Source: Gammaproteobacteria bacterium
Lineage (GTDB): Bacteria > Pseudomonadota > Gammaproteobacteria > Pseudomonadales > Halieaceae
Reading direction: 5' to 3'
Assembly (NCBI GenBank): GCA_024644535.1
Contig: JAHEKX010000001.1
Location: 1 to 64,000 of the forward strand
DNA: 64,000 bases
Shown: positions 1-8,304 of the stretch, one piece after another
Numbering within the stretch: position 1 is the stretch's first letter
Layout: the number at the start of each line of letters is the position of its first letter
Program-made: the position numbers and the translations under genes
Notes under the pieces: model-generated
What the model saw: the letters and a program-made list of their open reading frames with translations, nothing else
Told to the model about the DNA's origin: nothing
The model's database searches: none

Positions 1-76
1 TGGTGCCGGAAATAGGAATCGAACCTACGACCTTCTCATTACGAATGAGCTGCTCTACCGACTGAGCTATTCCGGC
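1..76 (-). tRNA. tRNA-Thr (CGT)
   Basis: Read on the minus strand, this folds as a complete cloverleaf with an encoded 3' CCA at positions 1-3. The anticodon loop TTCGTAA carries CGT, which reads ACG codons. The D-arm (GCTC...GAGC) and the T-arm with GTTCGATT are intact. It closely resembles E. coli thrW. The 5' end is at 76, and a good sigma-70-type promoter lies about 50 bases upstream of it. Confidence 0.95.
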
Positions 77-422
77 TTAAAAGACTTGATGAAGCGGCGC
101 TTGATACTCCTTACGCCGAGGCGCGCATTTTAGCCATTGCACTCTAGATTGCAAGCTTTGTAGGGCCATCAAAACATTAAGCCTAGCTTAAGAATGGGCA
201 CCTACTATTCAGCCATAGTAAGCAATGACTATAGGCCTAAAACGATGCATATATTGGGCTATGGTATTCGAATGCTATCAGCACGCGGGTCTGTTTTATC
301 GGGTCGCACAAAACCTAAGCGTCGGAAGTGAATCCGCGCCTTAGGTCAACGACCTTAACGATGTGATGCTTGCCCCCGGCACAAAGTGCAAGTCATGTGT
401 TCGGTATGTACCTAAACTTGAA
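77..422. other. Intergenic spacer between tRNA-Thr and tRNA-Arg
   Basis: These 346 bases hold no convincing gene on either strand. Apart from the tRNA-Thr promoter near 127-154, I see no repeat, hairpin terminator or small-RNA signature. Any short open frames here lack a ribosome binding site or recognisable protein sequence. Confidence 0.6.
127..154 (-). promoter_or_regulatory. Sigma-70-like promoter for tRNA-Thr
   Basis: On the minus strand a TTGCAA box (149-154) and a TAAAAT box (127-132) are separated by 16 bases. The predicted start of transcription is some 45 bases ahead of the tRNA-Thr 5' end at 76. This is a consensus match by eye only. Confidence 0.55.
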
Positions 423-499
<77 letters not shown>

Positions 500-544
500 A
501 ATGCGGTGACCACAAGAGATTGTGGCCAGTAAGACAGGGCGCGA

Positions 545-573
545 AGTATACTCCGTTTCACTGGTATAAAAAA
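545..573 (-). promoter_or_regulatory. Possible promoter for tRNA-Arg(TCT)
   Basis: A TATACT hexamer (545-550, minus strand) lies about 45 bases upstream of the tRNA 5' end. A T-rich, weak -35 region sits 17 bases further out (568-573). The -10 is good and the -35 is poor, so this is only a candidate. Confidence 0.4.
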
Positions 574-614
574 CCTCTACAGGGGGCAACATAAGCTCTG
601 ATTCGCTATTACTC

Positions 615-1313
615 ATGACCCTAACGGTTGTCTTCACGTCCACCTTTGCCGGCGCTACCGGGCTCGGTGGCGGGCTTATGCTTTTATCAGTACTCCCTAA
701 CTTTCTACCGGCGACTGCCATCATTCCTTTGCATGCGGTCACCCAGTGGGTCAGCAACGCGTCTCGCTTATCGATGGGCTTAAAACACTTAGATAAAACC
801 CTAGTTCGACCATTGATTATTGGCGCAATTGCAGGCGCCTCACTGGGGGCTTCGCTATACAGCCACTTGCCCACGGACTACTTACCCCCGCTTTTGGGGC
901 TCTGGGTGCTGTGGCTCACTTGGATGCCACAACCTCGGGTACCCATACCGGAAAAATTTACCTTTGTATTTTTAGGTTTTTACCAAAGCGCTATCAGTAT
1001 GGCTCTGGGTGCTACTGGCCCACTAGGAACCGCACTATTAATGCGCCACTCCAAAGACCGAGAGTATTTGGTAATTAATACAGCGCTGTATATGAGCATT
1101 AGCCACACATGCCGAGTTACTGCGTTTACGCTGCTGGGCTTTAACTTTGTCGATTGGTGGCTGGAACTTGCGATTTTGTGTTCGGGCGCCGTGCTGGGCT
1201 CTTGGTTGGGCACGCAAATTCGCCCTTACATTCGGCAGGAAATAGCGCTCACACTGCTGAAGGCCATACTGACGATACCTGCACTTAAGCTAATCGTTTC
1301 AGCTGTACTGTAG
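615..1313 (+). CDS. TauE/SafE family membrane permease (sulfite/organic anion exporter)
   Basis: The 232-residue product is almost entirely hydrophobic, with about seven predicted membrane helices. The N-terminal GLGGGL loop (residues 17-22) and the repeated half-protein layout are typical of the TauE/SafE (former DUF81) family, which moves sulfite, sulfoacetate or similar anions across the inner membrane. The substrate cannot be told from sequence. The ATG at 615 has no clear ribosome binding site. An AGGGGG (581-586) precedes an in-frame ATA at 591, so a non-standard start eight codons earlier is possible, bounded by a TAA stop at 567-569. The gene lies alone, facing the tRNA genes on both sides. 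Confidence 0.8.
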   Translation: MTLTVVFTSTFAGATGLGGGLMLLSVLPNFLPATAIIPLHAVTQWVSNASRLSMGLKHLDKTLVRPLIIGAIAGASLGASLYSHLPTDYLPPLLGLWVLWLTWMPQPRVPIPEKFTFVFLGFYQSAISMALGATGPLGTALLMRHSKDREYLVINTALYMSISHTCRVTAFTLLGFNFVDWWLELAILCSGAVLGSWLGTQIRPYIRQEIALTLLKAILTIPALKLIVSAVL

Positions 1314-1330
1314 AGTAACTTTAAAATCGA

Positions 1331-1407
1331 TGGGGTGACCGATGGGTCTCGAACCCACCACCTCCGGAGCCACAATCCGGTGCTCTACCCGATGAGCTAC
1401 GATCACC
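1331..1407 (-). tRNA. tRNA-His (GTG)
   Basis: This minus-strand cloverleaf has anticodon GTG (loop TTGTGGC) and encoded CCA at 1331-1333. The extra G at position -1 (base 1407) faces C73, the identity feature of tRNA-His. It lies about 40 bases after tRNA-Pro and is probably cotranscribed with it. Confidence 0.95.
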
Positions 1408-1447
1408 ATCGAACACGAAAATATCACGCACTTTTTTGTGGAAAAAG

Positions 1448-1524
1448 TGGTCGGGGTAGAGAGATTCGAACTCCCGACATCCTGCTCCCAAAGCAGGCGC
1501 GCTACCAGACTGCGCTATACCCCG
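1448..1524 (-). tRNA. tRNA-Pro (TGG)
   Basis: This is a complete 77-base minus-strand tRNA with anticodon TGG (loop TTTGGGA) and encoded CCA at 1448-1450. The 5' base is C, paired as C1-G72 in the acceptor stem CGGGGTA/TACCCCG; tRNA-Pro is usual in this. It is the first gene of a Pro-His tRNA unit driven by a strong promoter at 1570-1598. Confidence 0.95.
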
Positions 1525-1569
1525 ACATGTGATTTGTAGTGACCTACGCCACTACATTTCAGGTCGCGA

Positions 1570-1598
1570 ATAATACGCATCCACCGATGTCTCGTCAA
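1570..1598 (-). promoter_or_regulatory. Strong sigma-70 promoter of the tRNA-Pro/His unit
   Basis: On the minus strand TTGACG (1593-1598) and TATTAT (1570-1575) are spaced by exactly 17 bases, about 45 bases before the tRNA-Pro 5' end. Both boxes match consensus in five of six positions. Confidence 0.75.
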
Positions 1599-1665
1599 CG
1601 CTTTCATTACACTTTTACCTTCCTTTTCAGCCGTGCGACAATACGCGCTTTTACGGAGACTAAAA

Positions 1666-2508
1666 ATGACAGCCATTCTTCTTGACGGTAAAGCGGTTGC
1701 TGCGCGGACCGAGGCAGAGCTATCGGAACGCGTCAGAAAAATTAAAGCACAAAGTGGGCAAACGCCTATTCTTGCTACCATTTTGGTGGGCGATGACCCC
1801 GCTTCTGCAACGTACGTTAAAATGAAAGGCAACGCGTGCCGTCGCGTAGGCATGGAGTCCGTGGCGGTCGAATTACCGGCCAGCACAACGACCGAAGAAT
1901 TGTTGACCACCATTACAGACTTAAACAACAACCCCGACGTGCACGGAATTCTGTTGCAACATCCTGTACCCTCGCAAATTGACGAACGTGCTTGCTTCGA
2001 CGCTATTGCTTTAGAGAAAGACGTCGACGGCGTGACCTGTTTAGGCTTTGGCCGCATGGCGATGGGGGAACCAGCCTACGGCTGCGCCACGCCTCAAGGC
2101 ATTATGCGCCTACTACAGGCCTACGATATTCCCATTTCAGGCAAACATGCGGTGGTCGTGGGTCGCTCGCCTATTTTGGGCAAACCCATGGCCATGATGT
2201 TACTCGGCAAGGATGCGACCGTGACGATTTGTCACTCACGGACCCGGGATCTACCCTCTTTAGTCGCCCAAGCCGATATTTTAGTCGGTGCCGTTGGAAA
2301 GCCCGAATTCATTAAAGCCGAGTGGATCAAAGACGGGGCTGTAGTGGTGGATGCGGGCTATCACCCCGGTGGCATTGGCGACATCGAACTCGCGCCTTTG
2401 GTCGACCGCGTGGCCGCCTATACACCCGTACCCGGTGGCGTTGGTCCTATGACGATCAACACTCTTATCCAGCAAAGCGTCATGTCGGCCGAAAAAACCT
2501 TGGCTTAG
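1666..2508 (+). CDS. folD: Bifunctional methylenetetrahydrofolate dehydrogenase/cyclohydrolase FolD
   Basis: FolD interconverts 5,10-methylene-, 5,10-methenyl- and 10-formyl-tetrahydrofolate using NADP, feeding purine and formyl-methionine synthesis in the cytoplasm. The 280-residue length is normal. Visible motifs are the catalytic YVKMK tyrosine/lysine near residue 50, the Rossmann segment [13 protein letters not shown], and the C-terminal signature PGGVGPMT. The usual QLP motif reads QHP, and the NADP loop reads VDAGYHPGG rather than the VIDVGINR type, so this belongs to a subtype unlike E. coli FolD. The ATG at 1666 has a GGAG eight bases upstream (1655-1658); an in-frame ATG at 1633 lacks such a site. 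It faces cysS across a shared terminator. Confidence 0.95.
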   Translation: MTAILLDGKAVAARTEAELSERVRKIKAQSGQTPILATILVGDDPASATYVKMKGNACRRVGMESVAVELPASTTTEELLTTITDLNNNPDVHGILLQHPVPSQIDERACFDAIALEKDVDGVTCLGFGRMAMGEPAYGCATPQGIMRLLQAYDIPISGKHAVVVGRSPILGKPMAMMLLGKDATVTICHSRTRDLPSLVAQADILVGAVGKPEFIKAEWIKDGAVVVDAGYHPGGIGDIELAPLVDRVAAYTPVPGGVGPMTINTLIQQSVMSAEKTLA

Positions 2509-2526
2509 TCACGTAACGATGAATAT

Positions 2527-2554
2527 AAAAAAGGCCACCTAGGTGGCCTTTTTT
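2527..2554. terminator. Bidirectional terminator between folD and cysS
   Basis: The hairpin GGCCACC-TA-GGTGGCC is flanked by A6 and T6 runs, making a symmetric rho-independent terminator. It sits 18 bases after the folD stop and 13 bases after the cysS stop, and so serves both convergent genes. Confidence 0.92.
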
Positions 2555-2567
2555 GTTCAGTTCGGGT

Positions 2568-3941
2568 CTAACCTCGGCGCCATGTAGTGCCACTGGGTGA
2601 ATCTTCTAAAACGACGCCTGCTTCGGTAAGCTCTGCACGAATTTCGTCAGCACGCCCATAGTTTCTGGCCGCTTTCGCCTCGACTCGCGCTGCGACTAGC
2701 GCGTCGATAGCCTCAGCGCTTAAACCGCCGCCGTCATCACCGCGAAGCCAATCAGACGGCGCGCTCTGCAATATCCCCATCAAATCCGCACAGGCCATGA
2801 TACGCCCTTTTAGTGACGCCTTGTCAGAATCATCGGCTTTGTTCAGCTCGGAAACCAACTGATGCAACGCACTGATTGCCAAAGGTGTATTCAAATCATC
2901 GCAAAGAGCCGCATACCAACTTTCTTGCTCGACCGACTCTGGTGCTACAGCTTGAACTGCCTCAACCTTACGAAGCGCGTTATACAAACCATTTATGGCG
3001 TTCTCGGACTGATCGAGCAATTCCTTAGAAAAGTTCAGGCTGGAGCGATAATGCGCACTGAGTAAGGCAAAGCGCAGTACCTCGCCACGATACAAGCCCA
3101 GCAGCTCGCGAATCGTCTTGAAGTTACCCAAGGACTTGGACATCTTCTCGCCATCAATATCGATATAAGCGTTGTGCATCCAGTAACGAACGTAAGAACC
3201 ACCATAAGCACAGCAGCTTTGTGCTATTTCGTTTTCATGGTGCGGGAAGATCAAATCGCGACCCCCACCGTGGATATCAATTTCTAATCCTAAGTGCTCG
3301 TGAATCATCGCCGAACATTCAAGATGCCAACCTGGCCTACCCCTGCCCCAAGGGCTATCCCAGCCGGGCTCCTCTTCTCCGGCCGGTTTCCACAAAACAA
3401 AATCGCCCGAGTGACGCTTGTAATCGGCGACTTCGACTCGTGCACCGGCAAGCATGTCGTCTAAATTACGGCCCGACAGTTCGCCGTAATTGGGCATACT
3501 GGTCACCGAAAACAGCACATGACCGTCGGCTTCGTAAGCGTGGCCTTTGGCCAACAACACCTCTACCATCGCGATCATAGGGCCCAAATTATGGGTCGCA
3601 TGCGGTTCAAGTGTTGGCTGCAAAGTACCTAACGCGCCGACGTCTTCACGGAATTTTTGGGTAAACTCGCCTGTCACCGCTTCGATAGGTTCGTTTCGCT
3701 CTCGCGCCGCTGTAATGATTTTATCGTCGATGTCAGTGATGTTACGCGCATAGCGAACAGTCTGATACTGGGTCTGGAGCAGGCGAAACAGCACATCAAA
3801 GACAACCACTGGTCGCGCATTACCAATGTGCGCTAGGTTGTACACAGTGGGCCCACAGACGTACATGGTGACCTCACCGGGAACCCTAGGCTTAAAGCGC
3901 TCTTTTTTTCGTGCCAGCGTGTTGTATAGATTTATATCCAT
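2568..3941 (-). CDS. cysS: Cysteinyl-tRNA synthetase
   Basis: This class I aminoacyl-tRNA synthetase charges tRNA-Cys. It is 457 residues long, against 461 for E. coli. The HIGN motif is at residues 38-41, the first zinc-ligand cysteine is in CGPTVYN (C29), and KMSKS is in [10 protein letters not shown] near residue 265. The ATG at 3941 gives the expected N-terminus (MDINLYNTL). A TTG at 3965 in the same frame would start inside glnS and is less likely. It begins five bases after the glnS stop codon, so glnS-cysS form one operon. Confidence 0.96.
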   Translation of the reverse strand: MDINLYNTLARKKERFKPRVPGEVTMYVCGPTVYNLAHIGNARPVVVFDVLFRLLQTQYQTVRYARNITDIDDKIITAARERNEPIEAVTGEFTQKFREDVGALGTLQPTLEPHATHNLGPMIAMVEVLLAKGHAYEADGHVLFSVTSMPNYGELSGRNLDDMLAGARVEVADYKRHSGDFVLWKPAGEEEPGWDSPWGRGRPGWHLECSAMIHEHLGLEIDIHGGGRDLIFPHHENEIAQSCCAYGGSYVRYWMHNAYIDIDGEKMSKSLGNFKTIRELLGLYRGEVLRFALLSAHYRSSLNFSKELLDQSENAINGLYNALRKVEAVQAVAPESVEQESWYAALCDDLNTPLAISALHQLVSELNKADDSDKASLKGRIMACADLMGILQSAPSDWLRGDDGGGLSAEAIDALVAARVEAKAARNYGRADEIRAELTEAGVVLEDSPSGTTWRRG

Positions 3942-3946
3942 GTTTC

Positions 3947-5611
3947 TTAGGCGCCCTCTTGCCAAGTATCGCGCAAACCAATGGTCCGGTTAAATACTGG
4001 CGCTTCTGCCCTGTGGTCAAATCGATCCGCTACGAAATAACCCTCACGCTCGAACTGGTAGGCCTGTTCTGGCTCGGCATTCAGCAAACTGGGCTCTACG
4101 TAAGCGTTTTCGATAACCACCAGCGAATCGAGGTTAACGACCGTCATAAAATCGCCATCGGCTTCGGGTTCGGCCTGTGTAAAAAGGCGATCGTACAAGC
4201 GAATAGTGGCACGTCCTCCTTCGCTTTTCGAGACCCACTGGATCACCCCTTTGGGCTTAACACCGTCTTCAGGATCTGTGCCCACCGTGTTCTCGATGAC
4301 CTTAGCTAACACTTCAACGATCTGGCCTTGCTCGTCTTTAACCACATCGTAAGCCTCGATGACATAGGCATTACGCAAACGCACACGTTTGCCCAGCACC
4401 AAACGCTTAAACTTTTTGTTGGCTTCTTCACGGAAGTCGTCAGCATCGATCACGACCTGCTGCGTGAACACCAATTCACGTTCACCCAGTGCCTCATTTT
4501 GAGGATGATTGGGCGATAACACGATTTCTTTGTGATCTTCGCTCAGGTTGGTAAGTGTCACCGTCAGCGGGTTTAATACCGCCATGGCACGAGGCGCATT
4601 GTTGTTCAAGTCATCTCGAACCGCATGCTCCAGCATGGCAACGTCTACCGTACCATCACTGCGGGTCACACCAATCATGTCGCAGAAGGTGCGAATAGCG
4701 GTGGGCGAATAACCACGACGACGCATGCCTGCAATCGTTGGCATTCTTGGGTCATCCCATCCGGCAACCACAGCGTCATCAACCAACTGCTTGAGCTTGC
4801 GCTTGCTAGTCACCGTGTAGTTCAGATTTAGGCGACCAAACTCGTATTGATGGGGCTCACTAGGAACCGGTAAGTTGCTAATAAACCAATCGTACAGTGG
4901 CCGATGATCTTCAAACTCTAAAGAACAAATCGAATGTGTAATGCCTTCGATGGCATCACCCTGACCATGCGCAAAGTCGTAGGTTGGGTAAATTACCCAC
5001 TCGCTGCCAGTCTGATGATGAACCACGCGGCGAATTCGATACAAAATCGGGTCGCGCAAGTTCATATTGGGACTCGCCATATCAAGTTTAGCGCGCAGCA
5101 CTTTGGCGCCGTCGTCAAACTCACCCGCACGCATCGCAGTAAACAGTGCTCGGTTTTCCTCGACACTGCGCTCACGATAGGGACTGTTTCTACCTGGCTC
5201 CGTTAAGGTGCCACGGTAGTTACGAGCCTCTTCAGCGCTTAAATCACACACATAAGCCAGGCCCTGATCGATTAAGCAGCAGGCCCAATCATACAGCTTC
5301 TGAAAGTAACTCGAGGCATAGCGAATATCGCCTGCCCACTCAAAACCCAACCAGCGAATATCGGCTTGAATCGCCTGAATAAACTCATCGCTTTCTTTTT
5401 CTGGGTTGGTATCATCGAAACGCAAGTGGCAATCGCCACCAAAGCGCTGAGCCAAACCAAAATTTAAGCAAATCGATTTCGCGTGGCCCACGTGTAAGTA
5501 GCCGTTCGGCTCGGGAGGAAAACGCGTTACAACCTTATCAATTTTGCCCTCTTCTAAATCTTTGGCAACCAAAGTTTCTAAAAAGTGCATAGGTCTAGAT
5601 GGCTCAGACAC
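3947..5611 (-). CDS. glnS: Glutaminyl-tRNA synthetase
   Basis: GlnRS charges tRNA-Gln. With a GTG start at 5611 the product has 554 residues, the same as E. coli GlnRS, and the N-terminal SEPSRPMHF aligns with the E. coli start. The class I HVGH motif is at residues 40-43 within [12 protein letters not shown], and the KMSKS-equivalent reads VTSKR. The open frame continues upstream to 5719, but a perfect TATAAT at 5643-5648 lies inside that extension, which supports the GTG start (GGGAA ribosome site upstream). It is the first gene of the glnS-cysS operon. Confidence 0.96.
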   Translation of the reverse strand: MSEPSRPMHFLETLVAKDLEEGKIDKVVTRFPPEPNGYLHVGHAKSICLNFGLAQRFGGDCHLRFDDTNPEKESDEFIQAIQADIRWLGFEWAGDIRYASSYFQKLYDWACCLIDQGLAYVCDLSAEEARNYRGTLTEPGRNSPYRERSVEENRALFTAMRAGEFDDGAKVLRAKLDMASPNMNLRDPILYRIRRVVHHQTGSEWVIYPTYDFAHGQGDAIEGITHSICSLEFEDHRPLYDWFISNLPVPSEPHQYEFGRLNLNYTVTSKRKLKQLVDDAVVAGWDDPRMPTIAGMRRRGYSPTAIRTFCDMIGVTRSDGTVDVAMLEHAVRDDLNNNAPRAMAVLNPLTVTLTNLSEDHKEIVLSPNHPQNEALGERELVFTQQVVIDADDFREEANKKFKRLVLGKRVRLRNAYVIEAYDVVKDEQGQIVEVLAKVIENTVGTDPEDGVKPKGVIQWVSKSEGGRATIRLYDRLFTQAEPEADGDFMTVVNLDSLVVIENAYVEPSLLNAEPEQAYQFEREGYFVADRFDHRAEAPVFNRTIGLRDTWQEGA

Positions 5612-5642
5612 AAGAGATTCCCAGTGATAGATAAAGCCGCGC

Positions 5643-5648
5643 ATTATA
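5643..5648 (-). promoter_or_regulatory. -10 element of the glnS-cysS promoter
   Basis: A perfect TATAAT reads on the minus strand about 32 bases before the glnS GTG start. The -35 region 17 bases further out is weak. The position fits a short leader and helps set the glnS start. Confidence 0.5.
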
Positions 5649-5707
5649 CCGCCCACAGGCGCGAATCGGTAGGCATTACTTTCGTTAAAGCTACACAGTT
5701 GGTTTTT

Positions 5708-5736
5708 TTGCCCCCGCACTCGAAAGTCAGTATCAT
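5708..5736 (+). promoter_or_regulatory. Probable promoter of ppiB-lpxH
   Basis: TTGCCC (5708-5713) and TATCAT (5731-5736) are spaced by 17 bases, about 37 bases before the ppiB ATG. It lies back to back with the glnS promoter. Confidence 0.5.
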
Positions 5737-5772
5737 TGCCCTCCCAACGTTGTAACAGAAACTGAGTTTTTT

Positions 5773-6267
5773 ATGATTAAAATTTCCACGACCTTCGGCG
5801 ATATGACTCTTGAACTTGATGCTGAAAAAGCACCAAAAACCGTTGCCAACTTCTTAGATTACGTTCGTGAAGGATTTTTCGACGGCACCATTTTTCATCG
5901 CGTTATTGATAATTTTATGGTTCAAGGCGGCGGCTTTGACACCAACATGCAGCAGAAAACGACTAATGCGCCTGTAGAAAACGAAGCTGACAATGGTTTA
6001 AAAAACGAGTTTGGTACGATTGCCATGGCTCGCACCATGGATCCGCATTCAGCGACCGCTCAATTTTTTATTAACGTCAGCAACAACGAGTTTTTGAACC
6101 ACAGCGGTAAAAACATGCAAGGCTGGGGCTACGCGGTATTTGGCAAAGTCACCGAGGGCTCTGAAGTCTTGGATAAAATCCGCGCTGTCGCAACTACGTC
6201 TCGCAACGGCCACCAAGACGTACCTGTAGACCCTGTTATTATCGAGTCGATCGTAGAAATCGCGTAA
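5773..6267 (+). CDS. ppiB: Cytoplasmic peptidyl-prolyl cis-trans isomerase (cyclophilin)
   Basis: PpiB catalyses cis-trans isomerisation of prolyl bonds during protein folding. Its 164 residues equal E. coli PpiB in length. Active-site features are FHRVI with the catalytic arginine near residue 43, MVQGGG, and SATAQFFIN. There is no signal peptide, so it is cytoplasmic rather than the periplasmic PpiA type. It is followed four bases later by lpxH, the same pair order seen in enterobacteria and pseudomonads, and both share the promoter at 5708-5736. Confidence 0.96.
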   Translation: MIKISTTFGDMTLELDAEKAPKTVANFLDYVREGFFDGTIFHRVIDNFMVQGGGFDTNMQQKTTNAPVENEADNGLKNEFGTIAMARTMDPHSATAQFFINVSNNEFLNHSGKNMQGWGYAVFGKVTEGSEVLDKIRAVATTSRNGHQDVPVDPVIIESIVEIA

Positions 6268-6271
6268 TCCC

Positions 6272-7000
6272 ATGGAGCGGCTTTTCATCTCAGACCTGCA
6301 TCTGAGCGAGGCCGCTCCCGATCTTTTTTTAGCCTTCGAAAATTTTCTTCAAGACCATTGCAGAGATATCGACGAGCTCTACATTTTGGGCGATTTAGTC
6401 GATGCCTGGGTTGGCGATGACGATGATTCGCCCTTTGCAAAGCAATTAAAGGCAACGTTAAATAGCGTTGTTGATAACGGCTGCTCGCTGTTTTTAATGC
6501 AAGGCAACCGCGATTTCTTACTGGGGGAACGCTTCACAAAAGCTATTGGCGCAACGCTGTTACCCGATGCACATGTGCTAACACTGGCGGGCGAACAGAC
6601 ACTGCTGATGCACGGAGACGCCCTTTGCATAGACGACACCGAGTATCAGCAATTTAGAGAACAAGTCAGATCTGATGCTTGGCAGCAAAATCTGTTGGCT
6701 CAACCTTTGGAACAACGCCGCGCGCTTGCGCGACAGCTGCGGGATATGAGTCAGGCGGAAAACCAGGTCAAAGCCTACGACATTATGGACGTTAATGAAG
6801 CCGAGGTTGAGCGGGTAATGACGCATTATGACGTCACTGTTCTGATTCACGGGCATACTCACCGCCCTGCTAGGCACCCAATGCCAGAGCTTAAAGAACG
6901 CGTCGTGTTGGGAGATTGGAATGCCAGCCGCCCGGCTTGGGTCTGTAGAGCAGACGACCACAGCATCGAATTTTTGCACCTACCCTTGCGCTTGGCATAG
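6272..7000 (+). CDS. lpxH: UDP-2,3-diacylglucosamine diphosphatase
   Basis: LpxH hydrolyses UDP-2,3-diacylglucosamine to lipid X, the fourth step of lipid A synthesis, at the inner-membrane face. The 242-residue calcineurin-like phosphoesterase shows all metal motifs: DLH (residues 8-10), GDLVDAW (40-46), GNRD near 80, a histidine in MHGD near 115, and GHTHRPA near 195. It starts four bases after the ppiB stop. Confidence 0.95.
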   Translation: MERLFISDLHLSEAAPDLFLAFENFLQDHCRDIDELYILGDLVDAWVGDDDDSPFAKQLKATLNSVVDNGCSLFLMQGNRDFLLGERFTKAIGATLLPDAHVLTLAGEQTLLMHGDALCIDDTEYQQFREQVRSDAWQQNLLAQPLEQRRALARQLRDMSQAENQVKAYDIMDVNEAEVERVMTHYDVTVLIHGHTHRPARHPMPELKERVVLGDWNASRPAWVCRADDHSIEFLHLPLRLA

Positions 7001-7023
7001 CAGCTGAGCAGATCACATAGAGA

Positions 7024-7650
7024 CTACGCTGCGACTGGAACGCCAGAGTGAAACCGAAACTCGGGATCTGAATCGGCAATCAGCGCATTCTCGACCCGCA
7101 ATAATTCTTCGGTTCGCTGGGCGACCAGAGCATCGTCGGCGACCTGCCTGGCCAAGGCCAAATAATCCATAAAATGACGCGACTCTGACTTCAGTAGCGA
7201 GCTATAAAAATCATTCAGCTCGTCGTCTAAGTGCGGCGCTAAGGCGGCAAATCGCTCGCAACTGCGGGCCTCGATAATCGCCCCCACAATTAAGGTATCG
7301 ACCAAACGCATGGGTTCTTGCTTACTGACCTTGTCGCGCAGACCACCGGCGTAACGCGAGGCGTTCAATTGCGGGTAATCGATATTGCGTTTACGCATAA
7401 TCGCGTGCACTTGCTCGAAATGCCTTAACTCCTCGCGCGCCAAGCGCGATAACTTTTGCAGTAGCTGCGGGAATTCAACATAGCGATACATCAAATTTAG
7501 AGCCGTAGAGGCTGCTTTTTTCTCACAGTTGGCGTGGTCGACCAACAGGACATCTTGGTTTCGCAAGGCGCAATCTATCCAAGCCACCGGTGTTTCGCTG
7601 CCCAAAAAATCGATGATGGGCTGAACATCTACCGCCTTACCTTTATTCAC
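7024..7650 (-). CDS. miaE: tRNA 2-methylthio-N6-isopentenyl adenosine-37 hydroxylase
   Basis: MiaE is a diiron monooxygenase that hydroxylates the isopentenyl group of ms2i6A37 in tRNA. The iron-binding pattern is visible: an early glutamate in ANCEKKAA, EELRHFEQ, and late EARSCERF and SESRHF. The start is either TTG at 7653 or GTG at 7650. The GTG is preferred because AGGGG lies six bases upstream; the product then has 208 residues. It overlaps the end of the DUF1289 gene by a few bases, so the two are translationally coupled. The enzyme needs oxygen, in line with an aerobic host. Confidence 0.93.
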   Translation of the reverse strand: MNKGKAVDVQPIIDFLGSETPVAWIDCALRNQDVLLVDHANCEKKAASTALNLMYRYVEFPQLLQKLSRLAREELRHFEQVHAIMRKRNIDYPQLNASRYAGGLRDKVSKQEPMRLVDTLIVGAIIEARSCERFAALAPHLDDELNDFYSSLLKSESRHFMDYLALARQVADDALVAQRTEELLRVENALIADSDPEFRFHSGVPVAA

Positions 7651-8101
7651 CAACTACCCCTTGCAAAAAATAACGTTCGTAGTGCGCCTGTGATAACTGA
7701 AAGTATTCTTCATCGACTTCGTCGCGCAACTGCTTCAAATTTTTACTCTGGCACCACGGTAACACAGCAAAGCCAAACAGCGAGGGGTCTGTAATTTGGT
7801 TTGCGCCGGCTTTAAGAATCGCGAACACCCAACACAGAGGGGCGTGGGTGTCGTCGTAGCGAATAAGCTGAAGCTCTAACTGTGCTTTCAACACCCGCTC
7901 ATCAGTCACCTCAAACCGATTAGCCATGCATTGCGCCAAAAACTGGGCCAGGCGCCGATCAACAATTCTTTTCTGAGGAATCGAATAACCATTCCAGTCC
8001 ACCACTTCGTGCACGAAACGCTTACAGCCACGACATACCAGATCGCCGATGCCGGTCGAGCACACACCGATACAGGGAGTTTTAACAGGCCGATCTAACA
8101 T
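7643..8101 (-). CDS. DUF1289 domain protein with C-terminal extension
   Basis: The N-terminal 60 residues carry the DUF1289 pattern PCIGVCS...CRGCKR, four cysteines that probably bind a metal or Fe-S cluster. About 90 further residues have no motif I recognise. The function of the family is not established. The ATG at 8101 follows a GGAG at slightly long spacing; an in-frame TTG at 8119 would add six residues. It is the upstream partner of miaE with overlapping ends, which suggests a shared role or at least shared expression. Confidence 0.75.
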   Translation of the reverse strand: MLDRPVKTPCIGVCSTGIGDLVCRGCKRFVHEVVDWNGYSIPQKRIVDRRLAQFLAQCMANRFEVTDERVLKAQLELQLIRYDDTHAPLCWVFAILKAGANQITDPSLFGFAVLPWCQSKNLKQLRDEVDEEYFQLSQAHYERYFLQGVVGE

Positions 8102-8225
8102 TTGCGCAGGAGTCTCCAAACTAAAGGCGCAATACTAGGGAAACAAAATCCATTTGCCAAACGTATTACCCATAAATTTGACGCTGATATCACTTAGATG
8201 AATACGTGCTATCGTGTGCAGCGAA

Positions 8226-8254
8226 TTCCCCCACGAACCTGCATGCGGTATAAT
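8226..8254 (+). promoter_or_regulatory. Candidate acnB promoter
   Basis: A perfect TATAAT (8249-8254) has a weak TTCCCC -35 (8226-8231) at 17-base spacing. Transcription would start near 8261, giving a leader of about 45 bases before the GTG start. Confidence 0.5.
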
Positions 8255-8304
8255 GCCGCGCAAAATCATTAAACCTTTTATAGACCATCACCGAGGAGTC
8301 GTTC

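Noticed and set aside
1429-1449. Hairpin CACTTTTT/AAAAAGTG between tRNA-Pro and tRNA-His
   Set aside because: The stem is A/T-rich, overlaps the CCA end of tRNA-Pro and has no G/C core, so I do not call it a terminator.
1335-1532. Open frame of 65 codons on the plus strand
   Set aside because: It lies almost wholly within the antisense of tRNA-His and tRNA-Pro.
5612-5719. N-terminal extension of glnS to an upstream start
   Set aside because: The extension contains the likely promoter -10 box and has no counterpart in other GlnRS proteins.
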